Source of the DNA: Gp6-AA40 sp035492455 | GTDB lineage: Bacteria; Acidobacteriota; Vicinamibacteria; Vicinamibacterales; UBA2999 | NCBI GenBank assembly: GCA_035492455.1 | Contig: DATJJE010000020.1 | Span: 1 to 64,000, forward strand | Direction: 5' to 3' | DNA length: 64,000 nt | Shown here: positions 15,468-24,362 of the stretch, piece by piece | How positions within the stretch are numbered: the stretch's first letter is position 1 | Layout of the letters: every line of letters begins with the position of its first letter | Position numbers and translations under genes: made by a program | Notes under the pieces: model-generated | Seen by the model: only the letters and a program-made list of their open reading frames with translations | Told to the model about the DNA's origin: nothing | Database searches by the model: none

Positions 15468-16889
15468 GTGACATTCGACGATCAGATCCGCGCGGCGCTC
15501 GAGAGCACGGCCGGCAGCCTGCGTGAGCACCTCGAAGCGCACTTGCGCGCTTTTTCGCAGCAGGCGGTCCGCGCTGCAGCGGAAGAGCGTCAACAGGCCG
15601 TCCATGCGGCGGTCGATACCGCGAGAGCCGAGGCTCGTTCGCAGGCGGAGGCTCTCGTCGCAGGTATCCGATCGCAGGCTGAAGGGCAGGTTGCCCATAT
15701 TCGCGCGGTCGCGCAGAAGCATGCGGATGAGGTGCGACGAGCGGCGGAAGTGCAAATCGCCGAGCTCCGCAAAGCCCTTGAGGACTTGCGCACGCACGCG
15801 CAGCAGCAACTCGATGCAGCCTGGGCCGTCGCACAGGGGGAGGTCGAGAGCGCCCAGGCAGAGGTCGATCGAGCCCGGGTCGAAACGAATCAGCTGCGGA
15901 CCGAAGCCGAAGCCGTTCGGACCGATGCGACCGCCGCGAGGGCGGAGGCAGATGCGGCTCGTGCTGAAATCAAGGCTGCTCGCGTGGAAGCAGCTGCTGC
16001 GCGCGCGGAAGCTGATGCAGCCCGAGCCGACGCCACCGCTGCGCGAACGGACACGGCGGCTGCGCAAACCGAAGCTGAAGCGGCACGCGCCGAACTCGGA
16101 GCGGCACGTGCCGAAGCTGAGGCAGCGCGCGCTGAACTGGAAGCGGCCCGTGTCCAGGCCGACGCGGCACGCGCGCACGCCGAAGCGGTCCGCGCCGACG
16201 CCGAAGCTGCCCATGCCGAGGTGCAAACCGCTCGTGCCGAGGCGCAAACCGCTCATGCAGAGGCGCAAAGGGCTCGGGTCGATGCGATCGAGCAGGCGTA
16301 CACCCAGACGCAACAATCCGAACTCGCCCGAGCCGCGCGGCTGGCGGAAACAATCCGCATGCTCGACCAGGCGCGAGGTGTTTCGGACGTTCTCGACCGC
16401 CTCGTGCAGTGCGCCGCAGACGAAGTGGATCGCGCAGCGATGCTCGTCGTGAACGGCGACCGGTTGAGAGGATGGCGGCTGGCCGGTTTCGCCGAAGCCG
16501 CGCCGCCGGCCAGGTCGATCGATCTCGACGTCGAACAGGCAGGACTCGCCGGGGTCGTCCTGGAAAGCGGTGTTGCGGCATCGCGAACGGCTGACGGTGG
16601 TGACGGTCCGGCGTTACCGTTATTCGCCGGCGACGCTGCCGACCGCGACGCAATGGCACTCCCGATTCTCGTTGGCGGCGAGGTTGTCGCGGTGCTGTAC
16701 GCCGACGCGTTACGCGCGGACAGTTCCGGCGCAGACGCGCGATGGCGGCTGACACTCGAAGTGATCACTCGTTATGGCAGCCGTGTCCTCGAGACGATAA
16801 CCGTGCTGCAGGCTGCGGGGCTGCCGATGCCTGAGTCAATGGCACGTGGTTCGCACGCAGCGGTTCCCGCCGCTGTGGAGCATGCCTAG
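15468..16889 (+). CDS. Alanine-rich coiled-coil protein with C-terminal GAF-like domain
   Basis: 473 residues. Residues 1-290 form one very long helix, Ala/Glu/Arg rich; from about residue 145 to 270 it is built of seven-residue units of the type AARAEAD, repeated at DNA level with a 21-base period. No signal peptide or membrane segment is present, so it is cytosolic. Residues 300-455 look like a GAF domain (DVLDRLVQCAADEVDRAAMLVVNGDRLRGWRLAGF, then LPILVGGEVVAVLYADA). The start is GTG at 15468. The stop abuts the ATG of a lytic transglycosylase gene, so the two are translated together. The role is unknown; a rod-like scaffold with a small-molecule or protein sensing head fits what is seen. 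A 288-codon antisense frame is a by-product of the repeat. Confidence 0.8.
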   Translation: MTFDDQIRAALESTAGSLREHLEAHLRAFSQQAVRAAAEERQQAVHAAVDTARAEARSQAEALVAGIRSQAEGQVAHIRAVAQKHADEVRRAAEVQIAELRKALEDLRTHAQQQLDAAWAVAQGEVESAQAEVDRARVETNQLRTEAEAVRTDATAARAEADAARAEIKAARVEAAAARAEADAARADATAARTDTAAAQTEAEAARAELGAARAEAEAARAELEAARVQADAARAHAEAVRADAEAAHAEVQTARAEAQTAHAEAQRARVDAIEQAYTQTQQSELARAARLAETIRMLDQARGVSDVLDRLVQCAADEVDRAAMLVVNGDRLRGWRLAGFAEAAPPARSIDLDVEQAGLAGVVLESGVAASRTADGGDGPALPLFAGDAADRDAMALPILVGGEVVAVLYADALRADSSGADARWRLTLEVITRYGSRVLETITVLQAAGLPMPESMARGSHAAVPAAVEHA

Positions 16890-19232
16890 ATGTTCGGAAT
16901 GAAGTGGGTTGCGTCGCTGGCGCCGCTCGTCCTCGCAGGGATCGTCGCGCTCGACGTGCGTGCCCAGGAGGTCGAAGGCAGCCTTCCGGCGGTTGCGCCG
17001 CCGCCGATCGCGCTCGCGCCGACCGCGCATCCGGCGCTGCCCGATCGTCCCGCCGACTTCTGGTACGTCCCCGACAGCTTTGCATCCCCGACCAACGGAC
17101 GCGCCGAAACGGCAGCCCAGAAATTCGCACGCGGTGCGAAGCTGATTGACGGCGGAGATTACGCGGGAGGTCTTGCCGTCATGAACGGCGCAGATCTCGC
17201 GGGAACCCCTCTCGCATACTACGCACGGTACTACCGCGCGATCGCATTGACCGGTCTCAGTCGCGTGACGGAAGCGCTGACGATCCTTGATGGCCTCGAC
17301 GCGGAAACCAGCACCGGTGCTGCAGGGTATCTCTTCGGTGAAGGCGTGCCGATGCGCCGCGCCGATCTCGAGATCGCGACTCAGCACGCCAGCGACGCGG
17401 TGCACGTTCTCGAGGATCTATCGAAGTCGCGTGCGCTGACGGCACCCGAAGAGGTATGGCTTCGACTCGGACGCGCGGCCGAAGCCTCCGGCGATCGCGA
17501 CAAAGCGATCGACGCCTATCGCAAGGTGTACTACGAGTTCGCTCTCAGCCAGCAGGCGAACGACGCGCAGAATCTGCTGGCGCGGCTCGACACGTCTTCG
17601 CTCAGCGATCGTTTCAAGCTCGAGCTCGCCCGCGCCGAGCGCATCTTCGCTGCCCGGCGCTGGGCGCAGGCCCGCGCGGGCTTCGCGCCGCTCGCCGCGC
17701 TTGCATCGGGCGACGACAAGGAGCTCGTCGCGCTGCGACTCGCGGAGTGTGACTACTATCTGGATCGGTTCCGTGCTTCACGCGATGCGCTGTCGCCGTA
17801 CCTGCACGACGCCTCGCGTAAGGCCGAAGCACGCTTCTTTTATCTGACGGCGACGTCAGCCCTCGGTGATGACGATGCGTATCTGCCCGAAGCGCGCGCG
17901 CTCATCGACGATTTTCCCGACAGCACGTGGGCGGCGGAAACGCTGAACAACCTAGCCTCGTACTACGTCAAGCTCGACGACGATGCGAAAGCCGACGAGG
18001 TCTTCCGCGAGCTGTGGCGACGATTCCCCGACAGCCGCTACTCAGAGCGCGCGGCATGGAAGATTGGCTGGTGGGCGTACAAGAACGGCCGCTTTGCCGA
18101 TGCCGCGCAGGCGTTTGATGCGGGGGCGGCGGCGTTCCCGCGCGCCGACATGCGCCCCGCATGGCTCTACTGGTCGGGACGTGCGCACGATCAGATGGGG
18201 GAGCCGGCGGTCGCCAACGCGCGTTATCGTCTCGAAATCTCCGATTATCAGAACTCGTACTACGGCCGGCTTGCCGAAAAAATCCTCGGCGCGCGCAGCG
18301 AGCCTGACGTGGACGACAACGTCCGCATCGTGCCCGCGTCGGGCCGCGTGCAGATTCCGACGGCGGCGGTGATCCGTCAGCTGGTCGCCGTAGACATGTA
18401 CGATGCGGCTCTGAGAGAGCTGCAGTACGCGCAGCGTCAGTGGGGCGACACACCCGCAATTGAAGCGACGATCGCGTACATCCGTCACGAGCAGGCGCAG
18501 AACGAAACCGCGCCCGATCGGTTCGACCACCTGCGCGGTGCCATCAACATTATGAAGCGCGCCTACCCGCAGTATCTCGCCGCGGGCGGCGAGGACCTGC
18601 CGCCGGCGGTGCTCGAGGTGATCTTCCCGCTCGACTATTGGCCGCTCATCGAAAAGCATTCGCAGGCGAACGATCTCGATCCCTATTTGATGGCCGCGCT
18701 CATCGCGCAGGAATCGACCTTCACCGCCGATGTGCGCTCCGCTGCGAACGCGTACGGCTTGATGCAGCTGCTGCCGGCTACAGGCCGCGCCTACTCGCGC
18801 AAGGTTGGACTTGGCCGCTATTCGAGCGGGCTGCTGACGCAGCCCGAGGCGAACATCCGCATGGGGATGCGCTACTTCAAAGAGCTGTCGGATCACCTCG
18901 GAGGCGCGCACTTCGCGCTGGCCAGCTACAACGCGGGGCCGAACAAGGTGGTGCAGTGGGCGGCCGAGCGGCCCGGTCTGCCGCAGGACGAGTTCATCGA
19001 TGACATTCCGTATCCCGAAACGCAGAATTATGTGAAGCGGATCCTCGGCACCGCCGAAGACTATCGGCGCCTCTACGGCGGTGGCCTGCTCGTGCCCGGC
19101 AGCCTGAAGAACGCGCCCCCTGTGAAGAAGCTTCGCGTCACGCCCAAGGCAAAGCCCGCGAAGAAAGCGCCTGTCCGCAAAGCCTCCGCAACCAGGAAGA
19201 AGACCAGCAGCGGGACGAACAAGACACGCTAG
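16890..19232 (+). CDS. Soluble lytic murein transglycosylase with TPR-like superhelix
   Basis: 780 residues. A signal peptide (cut near DVRAQ) is followed by about 550 residues of helical TPR-like repeats (ALTILDGL, AIDAYRKVYYEF, DKEVFRELWRRFPDSRYSERAAWKIGWWAYKNGRF and similar), then an SLT domain with catalytic Glu608 in IAQESTF and the usual YGLMQLLP and LASYNAGPNKV motifs. The last 35 residues are Lys/Ala/Pro rich. It resembles E. coli Slt in plan and cleaves peptidoglycan to 1,6-anhydromuramyl products in the periplasm. It starts one base after the coiled-coil/GAF stop, and its TAG overlaps the next GTG by one base. Confidence 0.92.
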   Translation: MFGMKWVASLAPLVLAGIVALDVRAQEVEGSLPAVAPPPIALAPTAHPALPDRPADFWYVPDSFASPTNGRAETAAQKFARGAKLIDGGDYAGGLAVMNGADLAGTPLAYYARYYRAIALTGLSRVTEALTILDGLDAETSTGAAGYLFGEGVPMRRADLEIATQHASDAVHVLEDLSKSRALTAPEEVWLRLGRAAEASGDRDKAIDAYRKVYYEFALSQQANDAQNLLARLDTSSLSDRFKLELARAERIFAARRWAQARAGFAPLAALASGDDKELVALRLAECDYYLDRFRASRDALSPYLHDASRKAEARFFYLTATSALGDDDAYLPEARALIDDFPDSTWAAETLNNLASYYVKLDDDAKADEVFRELWRRFPDSRYSERAAWKIGWWAYKNGRFADAAQAFDAGAAAFPRADMRPAWLYWSGRAHDQMGEPAVANARYRLEISDYQNSYYGRLAEKILGARSEPDVDDNVRIVPASGRVQIPTAAVIRQLVAVDMYDAALRELQYAQRQWGDTPAIEATIAYIRHEQAQNETAPDRFDHLRGAINIMKRAYPQYLAAGGEDLPPAVLEVIFPLDYWPLIEKHSQANDLDPYLMAALIAQESTFTADVRSAANAYGLMQLLPATGRAYSRKVGLGRYSSGLLTQPEANIRMGMRYFKELSDHLGGAHFALASYNAGPNKVVQWAAERPGLPQDEFIDDIPYPETQNYVKRILGTAEDYRRLYGGGLLVPGSLKNAPPVKKLRVTPKAKPAKKAPVRKASATRKKTSSGTNKTR

Positions 19233-19984
19233 TGGACGACCTCCTCGACCTGACCAGCCGCGTCGAAGCGACGCATTTCTGGTTTCGAGGATTCCGTCGG
19301 TTCGTCGCGCCAGCAATTGCCGGGATCGCCGGCACACGCCGCGACCTGCACCTGCTCGATTGCGGCTGTGGGACGGGCTACAACCTCGCAACGCTGCTTC
19401 GTCCATACGGGCATGCGTTTGGATTCGATCTGACACCGGCGGGTCTGATGCACGCACGCGCCGCCGGTTTCCCGCTGGCGCGCGCCAGCATGTCCGCCAT
19501 CCCATTTCAATCCGGCCGCTTCGATATCGTGACTTGCTTCGACGTGATGCAGTACGTGGACGACGACCTCGCGGTAATGAGGGAGATGGCGCGCCTGCTG
19601 AAGCCCGGCGGCGGCCTCGTGGTGACCGCGGCCGCGCTTGACGTGTTGCGGGGCGGACACGCTGGCACGTGGCCCGAAGTACGCCGCTACACGACCGGGC
19701 GGATGCGCTCGATTGTCGACGGCGCGGGGCTGGAGGTGAGCCAGCTTACCTATCTGTTTGCGACGTTGTTCCCGATGATGCTCGTTGTGCGCGCACTCAA
19801 TCGCGACACCGGACGATGTAGGGGCGAGTCTTCAGGCTCGCCGCCTGGAGACTGGGAGATGCGTGTTCCGCCTGCTCCCATTAACACTGTGTTGACGATG
19901 ATGCTCGGCGCGGAAGCGGCAGTCTCACGTCGCATTCCGATGCCCGCAGGAAGCTCTGTGCTGGTGGTTGCGAGAAAGCCCTAA
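19232..19984 (+). CDS. Class I SAM-dependent methyltransferase
   Basis: 250 residues with GTG start. Motif I is LDCGCGTGYN near residue 42, followed by FGFDLTPAG, the post-I acidic loop, and FDIVTCFDVMQYV and LLKPGGGLVVTAAA for motifs II and III. The protein is of the UbiE/Methyltransf_11 type; the acceptor is unknown. It overlaps the lytic transglycosylase by one base. About residues 195-205 are encoded by a palindromic repeat (19817-19845) in a loop before the last strand. The 3' end overlaps the convergent OMP gene by 4 bases. Confidence 0.88.
   Translation: MDDLLDLTSRVEATHFWFRGFRRFVAPAIAGIAGTRRDLHLLDCGCGTGYNLATLLRPYGHAFGFDLTPAGLMHARAAGFPLARASMSAIPFQSGRFDIVTCFDVMQYVDDDLAVMREMARLLKPGGGLVVTAAALDVLRGGHAGTWPEVRRYTTGRMRSIVDGAGLEVSQLTYLFATLFPMMLVVRALNRDTGRCRGESSGSPPGDWEMRVPPAPINTVLTMMLGAEAAVSRRIPMPAGSSVLVVARKP
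19817..19845 (+). repeat. Palindromic repeat element inside the methyltransferase reading frame
   Basis: TGTAGGGGCGAGTCTTCAGG starts the element, whose core pairs GGCGAGTC with GGCTCGCC around a TTCA loop (19823-19842). The leading GTAGGGGCG matches the reverse complement of the element at 24325-24354. It keeps the frame open and adds a Gly/Ser/Pro-rich loop. Confidence 0.75.
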
Positions 19985-20739
19985 AACCGGGCGAACGCGC
20001 CGATGTACGGGCCTTTCAGCTTCAGATTGCCGGTATCCGTATCGCTCGTGTAATCGACTTTCATCGAGCGGTACCCGAACTGCACGCCGACGTTGCGGCT
20101 GAAATTGCCTGTGCCGTAGATGTCCAGATCGTAAAAGGTGCCGTTGATATCGCTGCGGTCAAATTTCAATCCAGTGAACTCCGCCGTGACGGCGACATTC
20201 GGACTGAAGTATCCGCGCCAAACGCCGCCGATCGTGGGCACAGGAATGGTGCGCTCGTAGGTCTGCGCGATGACGGCAGACGACAGATTCGCCTTCAGCT
20301 TGTTGTATTTCAAGTCGAAGATGAGACCCGCAAACCCGCGTTCCGTGACGATCGGATCCCACTCGTAGCCAACGCGAATCAGCGTCCAATCGAGGCTCGC
20401 CGTCGTCGGCAGACCGACAGAATAGCTCTGCCCGCGGAAACGGATCGTCTGCGTCAGCGTCTCGGTTCCTTCGTACTTGATCGGATCCAGACTGAAGCGC
20501 AGCTTGTGCTTGCGGGCGGCTTTGAGAATGACACGCAGGTCCGCGAGCCACTTGTCGCCCACGGCAAAGCTGTTGACGAAGTCGACCGGCGTGCCGAGGG
20601 TGCCGCTGGTGATGATGATGTCCGGCGACGGCCTCCAGAGCATGGCGCCCGCCTCGACGTGGAAGACTTCGGGGGCGTCCTGTGCGAAGGCAGGGCTCGC
20701 CATGCAGACGAGTGCGAGGACCAACGCGGCGCGTCGCAA
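19981..20739 (-). CDS. Outer-membrane beta-barrel protein
   Basis: 252 residues with a clear signal peptide (MRRAALVLALVCMASPAFA) and alternating hydrophobic/hydrophilic strands to a C-terminal FARF, the usual BAM recognition ending in Phe. No specific family is recognised. The apparent start is TTG at 20739, 4 bases after the cstA stop, so translational coupling with cstA is likely. A link between the barrel and the CstA transporter, such as an outer-membrane route for its substrate, is only an inference from this coupling. Confidence 0.75.
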   Translation of the reverse strand: MRRAALVLALVCMASPAFAQDAPEVFHVEAGAMLWRPSPDIIITSGTLGTPVDFVNSFAVGDKWLADLRVILKAARKHKLRFSLDPIKYEGTETLTQTIRFRGQSYSVGLPTTASLDWTLIRVGYEWDPIVTERGFAGLIFDLKYNKLKANLSSAVIAQTYERTIPVPTIGGVWRGYFSPNVAVTAEFTGLKFDRSDINGTFYDLDIYGTGNFSRNVGVQFGYRSMKVDYTSDTDTGNLKLKGPYIGAFARF

Positions 20740-20743
20740 TTCG

Positions 20744-22558
20744 TTACGCTTCCGCCAGCTCGAGCTGCGGTACGCGGCCGGTCAGCACTTTGACCCAGCG
20801 CCACGTCGCGGCCGCCATGATGATCAGGCAGCACACCATCATCAGGCCGGTGCTGAGCGACAGCACATAGCCCTGCACGTGCAGGTCGGGATTCGCGTTG
20901 ATCGCGAGCGGCCAGAAGTTGTCCCTGATGCTCATGTACCCGGCGGTCATCGTCGTGACGGACAGGAATGCGAGCGGCACGAACGTCACCCAGGCGTATT
21001 TCGTGCGTCCCATGTTGATGAGCACCGTCGTCGCCACAGCCAGCGCCACCGCTCCGAGCAACTGGTTGGCGATGCCGAAGAGCGGCCAGATGGTGTTGAT
21101 GTTGCCGGTCCAGATGAAATAGCCCCACGACAGCACCATGAATGCCGTCGCGCCAATGGAGCCTGGTAGCCACTCAGCGTCGCCGAGCTTCTTCCACACG
21201 CGGCCACCGAACTCCTGCACGAGGAAGCGGCCGACGCGCGTGCCCGAGTCGACGGTCGTGAGGATGAACAGCGCCTCGAACATGATGGCGAAGTGATACC
21301 AGTACGCCATCAGCCCACGCATGCCCGGCAGCGAAGAGAAGATCTGCGCCATGCCGACGGCCAGCGAGACCGCGCCGCCGGGTCGCGCGGTGACGTTCTC
21401 ACCGACGGCGGCCTGCAGCGCAGCCAGATTCACCATCGGAATATGCAGGTTCGCGAACACAGTTGATGACGTGTTGATTGCGAAGTAGTCGCCTGGATAG
21501 AGCGCCGTGGCGGCGATGAGGGCCATCACCCCGACGAACCCTTCACACAGCATCCCCGCGTAGCCGATCGGCCGGATGTCGCTTTCCTTGTCCACCATCT
21601 TCGGCGTCGTGCCGGTTGCAATCAGCGAGTGGAAGCCCGAGATGGCGCCACACGCGATGGTGATGAACACGAACGGGTAAAGCGGTCCCGGAATTACCGG
21701 TCCGCCGCCATGAATGAACTGCGAGAACGCCGGTGCGTGCAACGTCGGGTTGACAACGATCACGCCAACCGCGAGGAAGGCAATCGTGCCGATCTTCATG
21801 AACGTGCTCAGGTAGCCGCGGGGCGTGAGCAGCATCCACATCGGCAGGATCGACGCGGCCAGCGCGTAGATCGCCATGGCCGCGGTCACCTGATGACGCG
21901 TAAGCACCAGGTAATGACCTAGGGACGAATCGGCAAAGGTGCGGCCGAAGATGACCGCCCCGATCAGCAAGAGGATGCCGATAATCGTCGCCTCGCGGAT
22001 CTTCCCCTTGCGGAACACGAACATGTGGAAGCCCATGAGCATGCCGATCGGAATCGTGACGCCGATGGTGAAGGTGCTCCACGCGCTTTCCGCGAGCGCG
22101 TTGACGACGGCGATACCGAGGCCGGCGAGCGCGACGATGAGAATGAAAAGAATCGACAGCGCGCCAACCGTACCCGCGACCGTACCGATCTCCGCACGCG
22201 CGATGTCGGCAAGCGATCGTCCGCCGCGGCGTGTGGACATCCACAGACTCATCGAATCGTGGACCGCGCCGGCCAGCGTGCAGCCGCCGACGAGCCACAA
22301 TAGTCCGGGCGCGAAGCCGAACTGCGCCGCCAGCACTGGGCCGACGAGCGGGCCAGCGCCGGCGATTGCGGCGAAGTGGTGCCCGAACAGCACCCAACGG
22401 CTCATCGGGTGGAAGTTGGACCCGTCGTACTTCGTGTGCGCGGGAGTTACGCGCGCGTCGTCGAGCGCCATGACTTTGGCGGCAATGAACGCGCTGTAAT
22501 ACCGGTAGGCGATCATGAAGATCGCCACAACGGGAATCACAATGTAAAGCGCCTGCAT
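20744..22558 (-). CDS. cstA: Carbon starvation protein A family transporter
   Basis: 604 residues, polytopic throughout. The CstA signatures are present near the N-terminus (KYDGSNFHPMSRWVLFGHHFAAIAGAGPLVGPVLAAQFG) and in AGAVHDSMSLWMSTRRGG. Family members transport peptides or pyruvate into the cell during carbon limitation. A TATAAT on the minus strand ends 7 bases before the ATG and there is no Shine-Dalgarno sequence, so the message is probably leaderless. It is divergent from the ABC exporter with only 21 bases between starts, and is followed by an OMP gene 4 bases after its stop. Confidence 0.95.
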   Translation of the reverse strand: MQALYIVIPVVAIFMIAYRYYSAFIAAKVMALDDARVTPAHTKYDGSNFHPMSRWVLFGHHFAAIAGAGPLVGPVLAAQFGFAPGLLWLVGGCTLAGAVHDSMSLWMSTRRGGRSLADIARAEIGTVAGTVGALSILFILIVALAGLGIAVVNALAESAWSTFTIGVTIPIGMLMGFHMFVFRKGKIREATIIGILLLIGAVIFGRTFADSSLGHYLVLTRHQVTAAMAIYALAASILPMWMLLTPRGYLSTFMKIGTIAFLAVGVIVVNPTLHAPAFSQFIHGGGPVIPGPLYPFVFITIACGAISGFHSLIATGTTPKMVDKESDIRPIGYAGMLCEGFVGVMALIAATALYPGDYFAINTSSTVFANLHIPMVNLAALQAAVGENVTARPGGAVSLAVGMAQIFSSLPGMRGLMAYWYHFAIMFEALFILTTVDSGTRVGRFLVQEFGGRVWKKLGDAEWLPGSIGATAFMVLSWGYFIWTGNINTIWPLFGIANQLLGAVALAVATTVLINMGRTKYAWVTFVPLAFLSVTTMTAGYMSIRDNFWPLAINANPDLHVQGYVLSLSTGLMMVCCLIIMAAATWRWVKVLTGRVPQLELAEA

Positions 22559-22565
22559 GGCGGGA

Positions 22566-22573
22566 ATTATACT
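22566..22573. promoter_or_regulatory. Overlapping divergent -10 elements (cstA / ABC exporter)
   Basis: ATTATACT reads as TATAAT on the minus strand (22566-22571, 7 bases before the cstA ATG) and as TATACT on the plus strand (22568-22573, 6 bases before the ABC exporter ATG). Neither side has space for a Shine-Dalgarno leader. Confidence 0.6.
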
Positions 22574-22579
22574 CGGCAG

Positions 22580-24328
22580 ATGAGCCCTTCACGCCGGCTG
22601 CTCGGGTATGTCGGCCGGTACCGCGGCGCCTTCCTTGCCGGCTTCGTTTGCATCGTCGCGACGACCGCCCTGACGCTCGCCGGGCCGTGGGTGCTCCGGT
22701 ACGCCATCGATGACCTGACACGGACCGGGGTGACGCCGGCCAAGCTGAGGTTCTATGCGGGCGCCATCCTGGCCCTAACGATGGTCGGAGGCGTCTTCCG
22801 GTTCCTGCAGCGGCGTATCATCATCGGCGCCTCGCGCGACATCGAGTTCGACCTCCGCAACGACTTCTTCGCGCGGCTGCAGCTGTTCGAGCCCGCGTAC
22901 TTCCACCGGAACCGGACCGGTGATCTGATGTCGCGCGCCACCAACGATCTGAACGCGGTGCGCATGATGATCGGGCCTGCGTTCATGTACCTGTCGAACA
23001 CGATCCTGACATTTGTTGCCGTTATCGTCGTGATGCTGTCGTTGAACGTGCGCTTGACGCTGCTGTCGCTGATACCGCTGCCGATCCTCTCGGTCGCGGT
23101 GTATCTGTTCGGGGCTGAAATTCACCGGCGGTTCGACGAGATTCAGGAGCAGCTGGCGACGATCAGCGCGGTCGTGCAGGAGGCGCTCTCGGGCGTCCGT
23201 GTGGTGCGCGCCTACCGGCAGGAACAGTTCGAGACCGGCCGGTTCCGCTCCGCCAACGACGAATACGTGCGGCGAAATCGGAAGCTGATTCGCGTTCAAG
23301 GCGCGTTCTTCCCGATCATGGGTCTGCTGATGGGGGTCGGCTCACTGCTCATCCTGTGGCTCGGCGCGCGCGATGTAATCAACGGGCGGATGACCGTCGG
23401 CGAGCTGGTTGCGTTCAACTCGTATCTGATGATGCTTGCCTGGCCGATGATCGCTTTCGGCTGGGTAACGAACCTGCTGCAGCGCGGCAGCGCATCGTGG
23501 AAGCGAATGCTCGAGGTGCTGACAGCGGAGCCGGCGATAACCGATGAAGGTGCAAGCGCGCGGATAACGACGCGCGACGAGATTCGCGGAGACATCGAAT
23601 TCCGCGATCTGACTTTTTCATATGGTGATGTCATGGTCCTGAGGCGCGTCTCCGCGACGCTGCCGGCCGGGACGACGACGGCGATTGTCGGCGCAACCGG
23701 ATCGGGGAAGTCGACGCTGTTGAACCTGCTGCCGCGGCTGAACGATCCGCCACCCGGCACCGTGTTCGTCGACGGAATCGATGTGCGCGAGCTGACACTC
23801 GCGGCGCTGCGCGGCGCCATCGGCTTTGTCCCGCAGGAGCCTTTTCTCTTCAGCGCCACGATCGCGGAGAACATCGCGTTCGGCGTTGCGAGTGCAGCAC
23901 GCGAGCGGATTGAGCACGCGGCGCACGTGTCGAGGCTTGACAAGGACCTTTCAGACTTTCCGAAGGGGTATGACACCGTTGTCGGCGAGCGCGGCATCAC
24001 TCTGTCGGGAGGACAGAAGCAGCGGACGGCCATCGCGCGCGCGGTGATGATGGATCCGAAGATCCTCGTGCTCGACGATGCCTTATCGGCCGTCGACACC
24101 TATACGGAAGAGGAGATTCTGTCGCGGCTTTCGGGCGTGATGCGTTCGCGCACCACCATCATCGTGTCGCACCGGATCTCCACCGTCAGAACCGCCGATC
24201 AGATCCTCGTATTGGACGACGGCGCGATCGTGGAGCGCGGCACGCACGACCAGCTCGTGGCGCGAAACGGATTGTACGCGGAGCTCTATCGCAAGCAGCT
24301 GCTCGAAGAGGAGTTGGCAGCCTCGTAG
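22580..24328 (+). CDS. ABC exporter half-transporter, degenerate-site subunit
   Basis: 582 residues: a six-helix type-1 exporter domain (residues 1-310) and an ATPase domain with Walker A GATGSGKST, canonical signature LSGGQ and Walker B ending LVLDDALS. The residue after the Walker B Asp is Asp rather than the catalytic Glu. The next gene encodes a partner with Glu but a deviant signature, so the pair should assemble as a heterodimer with one active and one degenerate ATP site, as in TM287/TM288 or BmrCD. The ATG at 22580 was chosen because upstream codons overlap cstA. The TAG stop lies inside a palindromic repeat. Confidence 0.92.
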   Translation: MSPSRRLLGYVGRYRGAFLAGFVCIVATTALTLAGPWVLRYAIDDLTRTGVTPAKLRFYAGAILALTMVGGVFRFLQRRIIIGASRDIEFDLRNDFFARLQLFEPAYFHRNRTGDLMSRATNDLNAVRMMIGPAFMYLSNTILTFVAVIVVMLSLNVRLTLLSLIPLPILSVAVYLFGAEIHRRFDEIQEQLATISAVVQEALSGVRVVRAYRQEQFETGRFRSANDEYVRRNRKLIRVQGAFFPIMGLLMGVGSLLILWLGARDVINGRMTVGELVAFNSYLMMLAWPMIAFGWVTNLLQRGSASWKRMLEVLTAEPAITDEGASARITTRDEIRGDIEFRDLTFSYGDVMVLRRVSATLPAGTTTAIVGATGSGKSTLLNLLPRLNDPPPGTVFVDGIDVRELTLAALRGAIGFVPQEPFLFSATIAENIAFGVASAARERIEHAAHVSRLDKDLSDFPKGYDTVVGERGITLSGGQKQRTAIARAVMMDPKILVLDDALSAVDTYTEEEILSRLSGVMRSRTTIIVSHRISTVRTADQILVLDDGAIVERGTHDQLVARNGLYAELYRKQLLEEELAAS

Positions 24329-24354
24329 ACGCGGACCTCGAGGTCCGCCCCTAC
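24325..24354. repeat. Palindromic repeat element between the two ABC exporter genes
   Basis: GCGGACCTCGAGGTCCGC (24331-24348) is a perfect 18-bp palindrome bounded by GTAG and CTAC. Its reverse complement begins GTAGGGGCGG, matching the start of the element at 19817. The stop codon of the upstream gene is formed by the GTAG border. Confidence 0.85.
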
Positions 24355-24362
24355 GACTGATC

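Noticed and set aside
15450..16316. 288-codon open frame antisense to the coiled-coil/GAF gene
   Set aside because: It mirrors the heptad repeat of the opposite strand, has repetitive Leu/Gly/Arg/Ser content and no start context. The sense protein has a GAF domain and adjoins slt.
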